Notes under the pieces: generated by a model | What the model was told of the DNA's origin: nothing | Database searches by the model: none | What the model saw: the letters and a program-made list of their open reading frames with translations, nothing else | Assembly (NCBI GenBank): GCA_004553405.1 | Contig: SFLO01000054.1 | Coordinates: forward strand, 1-5,888 | Origin: Coriobacteriaceae bacterium | Lineage (GTDB): Bacteria > Actinomycetota > Coriobacteriia > Coriobacteriales > QAMH01 | Direction of reading: 5' to 3' | Length of the DNA: 5,888 nt | Program-made: the position numbers and the translations under genes | Part shown: in pieces, positions 1 through 5,141 of the stretch | Layout: every line of letters starts with the position of its first letter | Position numbering within the stretch: the first letter of the stretch is position 1

Positions 1-1
1 C

Positions 2-82
2 CGCTGCATCAGCGCCGAGGGCCTCGACATCTGGGGCAACGACGCAGAGGCCATCCTGGCAAGCGCCATCGCCGCGCTCTAG
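2..82 (+). CDS. 3' end of an unidentified gene (C-terminal 26 residues)
   Basis: An open frame enters from the left edge and ends at a TAG at 80-82, giving a C-terminus that reads RCISAEGLDIWGNDAEAI and then a short alanine-rich helix. Codon use matches the neighbouring genes (strong G/C at third positions), and the next gene on the same strand starts 34 bases later with its own ribosome binding site, so this is probably the tail of a real gene, perhaps cotranscribed with the hydrolase that follows. The ending 'GL-I-G-(N/S)-D', followed by a helix, loosely resembles the C-terminus of flavodoxin-like proteins. That is only an impression, and too little is visible to assign a function. Confidence 0.5.
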   Translation, partial: RCISAEGLDIWGNDAEAILASAIAAL

Positions 83-116
83 CGGTGCCGTCACGCAAGC
101 TCGAGAGGAGACACCC

Positions 117-731
117 ATGACCACCATGCTCTACCAGGGCCACGGCAGCTACCGCCTCACGCTCGACGACGGCACCGTCGTCTACGTGGACCCCAGCTTA
201 GGCGAAGGCTACGACGTCCCCGCAGACCTCGTGCTGGTGACCCACGAGCACCCAGACCACAACGTCGTCGACAAGATGCCCCACGCGCCGGGCTGCCAGG
301 TGCTGCGGGCAGCAGACTTCCTGGACGGCGGGCGGCAGCTCAGCCTGCAGGCCAAGGGCGTGAAGATGACTGCCGTGCAGGCCTACAATGCCTACCATCC
401 CGTCGACGAGTGCGTGGGTATCGTGCTCGAGTTCGACGGCATCAGGTTCTATGCCGCGGGAGACACCTCTGCCACGCAGGACATGGAGAGCGGACGCCTG
501 GCCGCGCTGGAGCTCGACTACGCGACCTTCCCCGCAGACGGCTACTACAACATGGACGTCGCAGAGGCCTCGCGCTGCGCCCAGCTGGTGGCGGCCAAGC
601 ACAGCATCCCCCTGCACCTGGTGCCCGTGCACGACGTGAGCTGCGCCGTCCTCTTCGACGAGGAGAAGGCAGCGGCCTTCGACGCCCCTGGCAAACTCGT
701 CTTGCACCCCGGCGAAAGCATCACGCTCTAG
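117..731 (+). CDS. MBL-fold metal-dependent hydrolase
   Basis: A 204-residue protein of the metallo-beta-lactamase superfamily, of the short single-domain kind (Lactamase_B_2 / UPF0173-like). The metal-ligand signature THEHPDHN is at residues 42-49 (His43, His45, Asp47, His48). It is followed by the further ligand-type residues His94 (in AYHP), Asp116 (in YAAGDT) and His167 (in PLHLVP), in the order expected for a dinuclear zinc/iron site. The N-terminal GHGSYRL and DGTVVYVDPS strands match the usual start of the fold. There is no signal peptide or membrane segment, so it should be cytoplasmic. The ATG follows AGAGGAG at about 7 bases. It sits 34 bases after the upstream partial gene and converges on valS. 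The substrate cannot be told from sequence: family members act on phosphodiesters, thioesters, lactones and other esters. Fold confidence is high and function is unknown. Confidence 0.9.
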   Translation: MTTMLYQGHGSYRLTLDDGTVVYVDPSLGEGYDVPADLVLVTHEHPDHNVVDKMPHAPGCQVLRAADFLDGGRQLSLQAKGVKMTAVQAYNAYHPVDECVGIVLEFDGIRFYAAGDTSATQDMESGRLAALELDYATFPADGYYNMDVAEASRCAQLVAAKHSIPLHLVPVHDVSCAVLFDEEKAAAFDAPGKLVLHPGESITL

Positions 732-737
732 CGACAA

Positions 738-766
738 AAAAGCGGCCCCGGATCGGGGCCGCTTTT
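738..766. terminator. bidirectional intrinsic terminator between the MBL hydrolase and valS
   Basis: A perfect inverted repeat: a GC-rich 10-bp core (741-750 with 754-763) around a 3-base loop, lengthened by three A-T pairs to 13 bp. It is flanked by A residues on the left and T residues on the right, so it reads as a hairpin plus U-tract on both strands. It begins 7 bases after the hydrolase stop and ends 6 bases before the valS stop, so it most likely ends both convergent transcripts. Confidence 0.9.
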
Positions 767-771
767 GGTTT

Positions 772-3471
772 CTAGCCGAGCTGCTCGGCGATGAGGGCGA
801 GCTGCTGCTGCAGCTCCGCTTGCTGGGCGCGGGCCTTCTCGACCGCTTCGGGGGCCGCCTTGGCGACGAAGTTCTCGTTGGAGAGCTTCTTGTCGAGCTT
901 GGCGAGCTCTTTTTCTGCCTTGTCCTTCTCCTTGAGGAGACGCTGGCGCTCTGCCTCGAAGTCGACCAGGCCGCTCAAGATCACGTGGACCTCGATATCG
1001 CCTGCCAGGGTCACGCTGCTCTCTGCGGGCTTGGGGGCATCTGCAGCCAGGAACTCGTAGCCGCTCAGGCGTGCCATGTTGGTGATGAGCGCAGCCTCGG
1101 CCTCGATGAGCTGCTGCTGGGCTGCCGCGTCTGCGCCGGTGAGGCGGATGGCGACCGCCAGCTCCTGGCGCGGCGAGATGCCGTAGCGGGCACGGGTGGC
1201 GCGCACGGCGGAGATGATGCCGGTGGCGCCGGTGATGGCGGTCTCGGCGTCCTCGTCGATCCAGCGGGCCAGCTCCTCGGGTTCGGGCCAGGCGCTCACC
1301 ATGAGGGCGGGCGCGCTCTTCTCAACGGGCAGGTACTCCCAGATGGCCTCCGTCACGAAGGGCATCACGGGGTGCAGCAGGCGCAGGGAGGTGTCGAGCA
1401 CGAAGACCAGGTTGCGCTGGGCCTGCAGCTTGGCTGCGGCGTCGTCTCCGGCCAGCACGCCCTTGCTCAGCTCGATGTACCAGTTGCAGAACTCGTTCCA
1501 GAAGAAGTCGTAGAGCTCGCGGGCGACCTCGCCAAAGCGGTACTCCTCGATGCCGTCGGTCACGAAGCGGGCCAGCTTGGCCAGGCGGCTGAACATCCAG
1601 GCGTCTGCCGCGGTGGCGGGCTTGGGCTCGCCGGGCTCGAAGCCCTCGAGGTTCATCCACACAAAGCGGCTGGCGTTCCAGATCTTGGTGACGAAGGCGC
1701 GGGCGGCCTCGGTGCGGGGGCTGTCGATGAGCTGCTTGGTCTTCTTGTCGATGTTGGCGTCGAACTTGACGTCCTGGTTGCCGGTGACCAGCGTGAGCAG
1801 GTTGTAGCGCATGGCGTCTGCGCCGTACATCTCGATGAGGTCCATGGGGTCGACGCCGTTGCCCTTGGACTTGGACATGCGGCTGCCGTCCTTGGCCAGG
1901 ATGGTGGCGTAGATGAAGACGTCTTCGAAGGGGATCTCGCCCACGAAGTAGAGGCTGCTCATGACCATGCGGGCAACCCACAGCGCGATGATGTCGCGCG
2001 CGGTGACGAGCACCTTGGTGGGATGGTGGCCCTCCATCAGCTCGGGGTGGTCGGGCCAACCCTGGGTGGCAAAGGTCCACAGCTGGCTGGAGAACCAGGT
2101 GTCGAGCACGTCCTCCTCCTGGGTCACGTGCTGGCAGCCGCACTCAGGGCACACGTTGGTGTCCTCCATGAGGGCGTCCTCCCAGCCGCACTCGGGGCAG
2201 TGGAAGACGGGGATGCGGTGGCCCCACCACAGCTGGCGCGAGATACACCAGTCCTTGAGGTTCTCCATCCAGGTGGTGTAGGTGCTGGTCCAGCGCTGGG
2301 GGTGGAACTTGACGGCGCCGCTGTTGACGGCGTCGAGCGCGGGGCCCTTGAGCTTGTCGACGGCCACGAACCACTGCTCGGACAGCCAGGGCTCGAGCGT
2401 GGAGTCGCAGCGGTAGCAGTGCATGACGGAATGCTCGTGGTCCTCGACGTGGTCGAGCAAGCCGTGCTCCTCGAACCAGGCTACCACGGCCTCGCGGCAC
2501 TCCTCGCGGGTCATGCCGGTGAACTCGCCGTAGCCTTCGACCACGACGGCGTGCTCGTCGAAGATGTTGATCTGGGGCAGGTCGTGCGCCTGGCCCATGG
2601 CGTAGTCGTTGGGGTCGTGGGCGGGGGTCACCTTGACGAAGCCCGAGCCAAAGCCCTTCTCGACGTGCCAGTCGGTGAAGATGGGGATCTCGCGGCCCAC
2701 GATGGGCAGCACGACGGTAGCGCCGGCTTCGGCCAGGGCGGCCTTCTCGGGGTCGTCCGGGGAAACGGCCACACCCGTGTCGCCGAGCATGGTCTCGGGC
2801 CTGGTGGTGGCCACGACGATGTACTCGACGCCGTTGACGGGCTCCTTCAGGGGGTAGCGCAGGTGCCACAGGTGGCCTGCCTCGTCCTGGTATTCGGCCT
2901 CGTCGTCAGAGATGGCGGTGGTGCAGTGGGGGCACCAGTTCACGATGCGCTTGCCGCGGTAGATCATCTCGTCGTGGTACCAGTCCACGAAGACCTTGCG
3001 GACGGCCTTGGCGTACTCCGGGCTCATCGTGAACTGCTCGTCGTCGAAATCGACGGAGCAGCCCATGCGCTTGATCTGCTCGACGATGATGCCGCCGTAC
3101 TCCTCCTTCCACTCCTGGCAGGCCTCGAGGAACTTCTCGCGGCCGATGGTGCGGCGGTCGATGCCCTGCTCCTTGAGCTTCTTGTCGACCTTGGTCTGGG
3201 TGGCGATGCCGGCGTGGTCCGTGCCCACGATCCAGCGGGTGCTGTAGCCGCGCATGCGGGAATAGCGGATGTAGGTGTCCTGGATGGTGTCGTCGAGGGC
3301 GTGGCCCATGTGGAGCATGCCGGTGACGTTGGGGGGCGGGATGACGACGGTGCGGTCGCCCTTGCCGGGCTGGCCCTCGCTGCGCTGGTAGTAGCCGCCC
3401 TCGAGCCACTTGTCGAGCATGCGCTCCTCGGTAGACCCGGGCTCGTAGGTCTTGGGCATCTCTTGTGCCAT
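772..3471 (-). CDS. valS: valyl-tRNA synthetase
   Basis: An 899-residue class Ia aminoacyl-tRNA synthetase that charges tRNA-Val in the cytoplasm; the length is normal for bacterial ValRS (about 860-950). The Rossmann catalytic domain shows PPPNVTGMLHMGHA, with the HIGH-type motif HMGH at 54-57, and the KMSKS loop RMSKSKGN from residue 531. The inserted CP1 editing domain is recognisable from TTRPETMLGDT (222-232) and VTPAHDPND, with Asp286 at the position of the conserved editing aspartate. It should therefore hydrolyse mischarged Thr-tRNA-Val. Two CPEC pairs at 425-428 and 441-444 look like a zinc knuckle. The anticodon-binding helical domain contains FCNWYIELSK (661-670). Residues from about 835 form the ValRS-specific C-terminal coiled-coil arm (LVDFEAERQRL onward). 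The ATG is preceded by AAGGGGAGA (3477-3485). It lies 116 bases after rplT on the same strand, with a hairpin between. No T-box consensus was seen, and the gap looks too short for one. Confidence 0.98.
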   Translation of the reverse strand: MAQEMPKTYEPGSTEERMLDKWLEGGYYQRSEGQPGKGDRTVVIPPPNVTGMLHMGHALDDTIQDTYIRYSRMRGYSTRWIVGTDHAGIATQTKVDKKLKEQGIDRRTIGREKFLEACQEWKEEYGGIIVEQIKRMGCSVDFDDEQFTMSPEYAKAVRKVFVDWYHDEMIYRGKRIVNWCPHCTTAISDDEAEYQDEAGHLWHLRYPLKEPVNGVEYIVVATTRPETMLGDTGVAVSPDDPEKAALAEAGATVVLPIVGREIPIFTDWHVEKGFGSGFVKVTPAHDPNDYAMGQAHDLPQINIFDEHAVVVEGYGEFTGMTREECREAVVAWFEEHGLLDHVEDHEHSVMHCYRCDSTLEPWLSEQWFVAVDKLKGPALDAVNSGAVKFHPQRWTSTYTTWMENLKDWCISRQLWWGHRIPVFHCPECGWEDALMEDTNVCPECGCQHVTQEEDVLDTWFSSQLWTFATQGWPDHPELMEGHHPTKVLVTARDIIALWVARMVMSSLYFVGEIPFEDVFIYATILAKDGSRMSKSKGNGVDPMDLIEMYGADAMRYNLLTLVTGNQDVKFDANIDKKTKQLIDSPRTEAARAFVTKIWNASRFVWMNLEGFEPGEPKPATAADAWMFSRLAKLARFVTDGIEEYRFGEVARELYDFFWNEFCNWYIELSKGVLAGDDAAAKLQAQRNLVFVLDTSLRLLHPVMPFVTEAIWEYLPVEKSAPALMVSAWPEPEELARWIDEDAETAITGATGIISAVRATRARYGISPRQELAVAIRLTGADAAAQQQLIEAEAALITNMARLSGYEFLAADAPKPAESSVTLAGDIEVHVILSGLVDFEAERQRLLKEKDKAEKELAKLDKKLSNENFVAKAAPEAVEKARAQQAELQQQLALIAEQLG

Positions 3472-3532
3472 GTGAATCTCCCCTTGGGTGCTGGGTGACG
3501 GTCTCTAGAACGTATGCACGCTATCTTAACAG

Positions 3533-3561
3533 CAGAGGGGCCGCGCTAGGCGACCCCTCTG
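3533..3561 (-). terminator. hairpin between rplT and valS, probable weak terminator
   Basis: A perfect 8-bp GC-rich inverted repeat (3533-3540 with 3554-3561) around a 13-base loop that can itself form a 3-bp CGC/GCG helix. It lies about 27 bases after the rplT stop. On the - strand it is followed only by CTGTTAAG, a poor U-tract, so termination may be partial and some transcription could continue into valS. No convincing separate valS promoter was recognised after it: the best -10-like hexamer, TAAGAT, lacks a -35 partner. Confidence 0.45.
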
Positions 3562-3587
3562 GCAGTGCTTTTGTGTGCGGCTTGAGC

Positions 3588-3944
3588 CTAGGCGATGGCC
3601 TTCTTGGCGATCTCTGCCAGGGCGGCGAAGCCCTGTGCGTCCTCGATGGCCATGTTGGAGAGAACCTTGCGGTCGAGCTCGATGCCGGCGACCTTCAGGC
3701 CGTGCATGAACTTGCTGTAGGACAGGCCGTTGATGCGGGCTGCAGCGTTGATGCGGGTGATCCACAGGCGGCGGATCATGCGCTTCTTGTTGCGGCGGTC
3801 ACGGTAGGCGTACTGCAGGGAGTGCTGGACCTGCTCCTTGGCAGCGCGGTAGCTGCGGGACTTGGCGCCGTAGTAACCCTTGGCACGCTTAAATACGGTC
3901 TTACGCTTCTTCCTGGCATTCAGTGCACGCTTCACACGAGCCAT
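3588..3944 (-). CDS. rplT: 50S ribosomal protein L20
   Basis: A 118-residue protein of the normal length for bacterial L20. It starts [15 protein letters not shown] and has the characteristic long basic N-terminal helix ([33 protein letters not shown]), followed by the small globular C-terminal domain ([30 protein letters not shown]). L20 is an early assembly protein that binds domain II of 23S rRNA. In E. coli and B. subtilis it also represses its own infC-rpmI-rplT operon by binding the mRNA leader. The ATG follows CGAGGAGT (3953-3960) at 8 bases. It is the last gene of the conserved three-gene operon, 44 bases after rpmI, and is followed by a hairpin. Identification is secure. Confidence 0.98.
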   Translation of the reverse strand: MARVKRALNARKKRKTVFKRAKGYYGAKSRSYRAAKEQVQHSLQYAYRDRRNKKRMIRRLWITRINAAARINGLSYSKFMHGLKVAGIELDRKVLSNMAIEDAQGFAALAEIAKKAIA

Positions 3945-3988
3945 TTATATCAACTCCTCGATAACTAGGTGGGTAGGAAGTCCGGGTG

Positions 3989-4183
3989 CTAGATGCCCAG
4001 GTTCCTCTTGACGACGGTGGTGTCAGCAGCGGAAAGCTCGGTCTCCTTGCGGAAGTTGCGCTTGCGCTTCTGGGACTTCTTGGTAAGGATGTGGCTCTTG
4101 AAAGCCTTGGCGCGCATGATCTTGCCGGAACCGGTGACGCGGAAGCGCTTGGCGGTGCCCTTGTGGGTCTTCATCTTAGGCAT
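3989..4183 (-). CDS. rpmI: 50S ribosomal protein L35
   Basis: A 64-residue, strongly basic protein with the L35 hallmark start [21 protein letters not shown] and the downstream [17 protein letters not shown] segment. Length and motifs are typical. The ATG at 4181-4183 lies inside the last codons of infC in another frame, so the two genes overlap by 8 bases. Its ribosome binding site AGAAGGAGA (4189-4197) is inside the infC coding sequence. This arrangement suggests translational coupling to IF3 synthesis. The same frame stays open upstream of this ATG, but that extension only shadows infC. L35 is a component of the large ribosomal subunit and is nearly always encoded between infC and rplT, as here. 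Confidence 0.97.
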   Translation of the reverse strand: MPKMKTHKGTAKRFRVTGSGKIMRAKAFKSHILTKKSQKRKRNFRKETELSAADTTVVKRNLGI

Positions 4184-4745
4184 TGTTGTCTCCTTCTTTG
4201 TTGCTAGGCTTGTTGCTCTTCTTCTTGGCGTCCTTGGGGAGGGGTGCGATGAGCATGTGCATGTTGCGGCCCTCCATCTTGGGCTGCTGCTCGATGACAG
4301 CGAGCTCCTTGAGGTCCTCAGCAAGCTTCTCGAGGATCGCCAGGCCCTGCTCCGGGTGGGCCATCTCGCGGCCGCGGAACATGATGGTGATCTTGACCTT
4401 GTTGCCCTTACCCAGGAAGCGCAGCACATGGCTCTTCTTGGTCTCGTAATCGCCGACGTCGATCTTGGGACGGAACTTCATCTCCTTGATCTCGATCTTG
4501 GTCTGCTTCTTGCGAGCCTGCTTTGCCTTGACCTCCTGCTCGTACTTGTGCTTGCCGTAGTCCATGATGCGGCACACAGGCGGCTCGGCGTTGGGTGCGA
4601 TCTCGACCAGGTCGAGACCCTGCTCGGAAGCGACACGCTGGGCATCCGCGTTGGCGAAGATGCCGAGCTGTGCGCCATCGACACCAATCAGGCGAACGGT
4701 GGCGGCGCGGATTGCGTCGTTGATCCTAGACTCTTGAGCGGCTAT
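4176..4745 (-). CDS. infC: translation initiation factor IF-3, read from a non-standard ATA start
   Basis: A protein of about 189 residues with both IF3 domains. The N-domain begins [18 protein letters not shown] (residues 7-24) and runs through [26 protein letters not shown] (44 onward). A lysine-rich linker ([19 protein letters not shown]) leads to the C-domain with [19 protein letters not shown], then a short hydrophilic lysine-rich tail. IF3 binds the 30S subunit, prevents premature 50S joining and rejects wrong start codons and elongator tRNA. Between the in-frame TGA at 4752-4754 and the conserved RINDAIR there is no ATG, GTG or TTG. The codons are GCA GCA ATA GCC GCT CAA GAG TCT AGG ATC. 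The ATA at 4743-4745 lies 8 bases after GGAGGT and is the best start; the ATC at 4722-4724 is 29 bases away. Starting at the first later GTG (4575-4577) would delete most of the N-domain. infC commonly uses a rare start in other bacteria as part of IF3 autoregulation. The stop overlaps rpmI by 8 bases. Confidence 0.93.
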   Translation of the reverse strand: MAAQESRINDAIRAATVRLIGVDGAQLGIFANADAQRVASEQGLDLVEIAPNAEPPVCRIMDYGKHKYEQEVKAKQARKKQTKIEIKEMKFRPKIDVGDYETKKSHVLRFLGKGNKVKITIMFRGREMAHPEQGLAILEKLAEDLKELAVIEQQPKMEGRNMHMLIAPLPKDAKKKSNKPSNKEGDNNA

Positions 4746-4753
4746 TGCTGCTC

Positions 4754-4759
4754 ACCTCC
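4754..4759 (-). promoter_or_regulatory. infC Shine-Dalgarno sequence (GGAGGT)
   Basis: A strong anti-16S match, GGAGGT, ends 8 bases before the ATA at 4745. That is normal spacing, and it is the main reason for choosing this non-standard codon as the infC start. Its last base is also the first of the in-frame TGA that closes the frame upstream. It lies 3 bases after the run-out of the leader terminator, so termination would occur before the ribosome binding site is transcribed. Confidence 0.85.
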
Positions 4760-4762
4760 AAT

Positions 4763-4786
4763 AAAAAAGCCCGTGAGCACAGGGCT
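4763..4786 (-). terminator. attenuator terminator in the infC leader
   Basis: On the - strand, AGCCC (4786-4782) pairs with GGGCT (4772-4768) around a 9-base loop that can add two inner pairs. The hairpin is followed at once by a run of T residues (to 4763). It has the form of an intrinsic terminator but sits between the operon promoter and the infC Shine-Dalgarno, with no gene of its own in front of it. That is the signature of transcription attenuation rather than the end of an operon. Its loop and first stem base are complementary to an upstream leader segment (see the leader entry). Confidence 0.8.
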
Positions 4787-4902
4787 GACGGGTCTGGCGG
4801 GACTCCCCGGGAAGGGGGTATGTACCGTTGACCAGACAACTGAGCTGTGCTCGTCGTAAGGTGGGGACGCTGGTGACGCCCCTCTTCTAAACACAAGGTG
4901 AC

Positions 4903-4931
4903 ATGATACAGGCACGCGGCTCCCTGCGCAA
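4903..4931 (-). promoter_or_regulatory. putative sigma-70-type promoter of the infC operon
   Basis: On the - strand there is a good -10 hexamer TATCAT (4908-4903, five of six to consensus), preceded at exactly 17 bases by TTGCGC (4931-4926). The -35 keeps the TTG but little else, so it is a partial match. Transcription would begin near 4896. It is the best-spaced candidate seen ahead of infC and gives a leader of sensible length for an attenuator. It rests on inspection alone. Confidence 0.5.
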
Positions 4932-4996
4932 GGGCTCGCAGCGCTTTTTCTTGATGGTGGAGAGCGCGAACCTCGGCCTCCCAGGTTAAGCAAGAG

Positions 4997-5014
4997 TCAG
5001 CGAGGGTTCGCTGA
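4997..5014. repeat. short inverted repeat TCAGCGA / TCGCTGA
   Basis: TCAGCGA at 4997-5003 and its reverse complement TCGCTGA at 5008-5014 flank a 4-base spacer. The right half is also the outer left arm of the long hairpin at 5007-5101, whose right arm carries another TCAGCGA (5094-5100). The motif therefore occurs three times in about 100 bases, and the small and large hairpins cannot form at the same time. Confidence 0.6.
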
Positions 5015-5101
5015 GTGCGCGCAATAGCCCCGCGCCTAGGGCCGTAGCGTACGTTGCTACGTGAGGCCCGTAGCGCGGGGCTAGTGTGCGTGCTCAGCGA
5101 A
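5007..5101. repeat. long imperfect hairpin / inverted repeat of unknown function
   Basis: A 95-base element folding almost end to end. The outer helix pairs 5007-5023 with 5085-5101 (17 pairs, three of them G-U when read on the + strand). After one mismatch comes an 11-bp GC-rich helix (5025-5035 with 5073-5083), then a 3x3 internal loop, 5 bp (5039-5043 with 5065-5069), a 4-base bulge (5061-5064) and an apical GTAGC/GCTAC stem with a 7-base loop. That is about 38 pairs in all. Neither strand has a T-run after it, so it is not an ordinary intrinsic terminator. It lies between the glycosyltransferase terminator and the infC promoter. It could be a dispersed intergenic repeat, a structured RNA or a protein-binding palindrome. 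Confidence 0.8.
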
Positions 5102-5115
5102 GCCGCAGCATCGAG

Positions 5116-5141
5116 TCAAAGCCCGACGAAGGAGGGCTTGA
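5116..5141 (-). terminator. probable terminator of the glycosyltransferase gene
   Basis: Directly after the stop codon on the - strand, AAGCCC (5139-5134) pairs with GGGCTT (5124-5119) around a 9-base loop. The run-out is TTGACTC, so the U-tract is short and efficiency uncertain. Position right behind the stop and the clean stem favour a terminator. The stretch from here to infC (about 400 bases counted from 5141) holds only this hairpin, the long inverted repeat, the promoter and the leader; no supported gene was seen in it. Confidence 0.55.

Larger units (their letters stand above)
4746..4896 (-). promoter_or_regulatory. infC-rpmI-rplT mRNA leader with competing terminator and antiterminator pairings (L20-leader-like)
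   Basis: About 150 nt of untranslated leader, taking the start inferred from the promoter. Three pairings are visible on the - strand. (1) GAGCACAG at 4852-4845 pairs perfectly with CTGTGCTC at 4782-4775. (2) Nested inside it, GTCTGG at 4837-4832 pairs with CCAGAC at 4798-4793. (3) Inside that is a C-rich/G-rich hairpin, CCCC and GGGG, within about 4803-4819. Helix 1 occupies the whole usable loop and the first stem base of the terminator at 4763-4786, so the two folds should exclude each other. The leader has no convincing short ORF with its own ribosome binding site, which argues against peptide-type attenuation and for a protein sensor. By family knowledge the likely ligand is L20. I cannot confirm a match to the known L20 leader models. 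Confidence 0.7.

Noticed and set aside
198..737. A 179-codon - strand frame opposite the MBL hydrolase
   Set aside because: It is the antisense shadow of a gene with complete metal-binding motifs, and it runs past the shared terminator's edge without any recognisable domain.
820..3498. An 892-codon open frame on the + strand opposite valS
   Set aside because: It is antisense to an unmistakable valS. Its translation is dominated by Gly, Ala, Val, Leu, His and Asp, typical of the mirror frame of a GC-rich gene. No motif or domain is visible.
3472..3587. A T-box riboswitch ahead of valS
   Set aside because: The gap to rplT is only 116 bases and lacks the conserved T-box sequence and a specifier stem; the hairpin there lies just after rplT and reads better as that operon's end.
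3993..4859. A 288-codon + strand open frame opposite infC and rpmI
   Set aside because: It runs antisense across two well-identified genes and the leader, has a leucine/valine-rich low-complexity translation and no family motif.
4926..4952. A + strand terminator ending in the TTTTTCTT run at 4945-4952
   Set aside because: The candidate stem is only about four pairs with a long loop, and no + strand gene precedes it. The same bases overlap the -35 region of the infC promoter.
4951..4992. A + strand promoter (TTGATG) that would transcribe the long hairpin
   Set aside because: No acceptable -10 hexamer lies 16-18 bases downstream; the nearest A/T-rich hexamer is about 30 bases away.
4742..4993. 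An 83-codon - strand frame across the infC leader and promoter
   Set aside because: It overlaps the leader hairpins and promoter, is rich in Ser, Pro and Arg as non-coding GC-rich DNA often is, and has no family resemblance. Its start lies upstream of the inferred transcription start.
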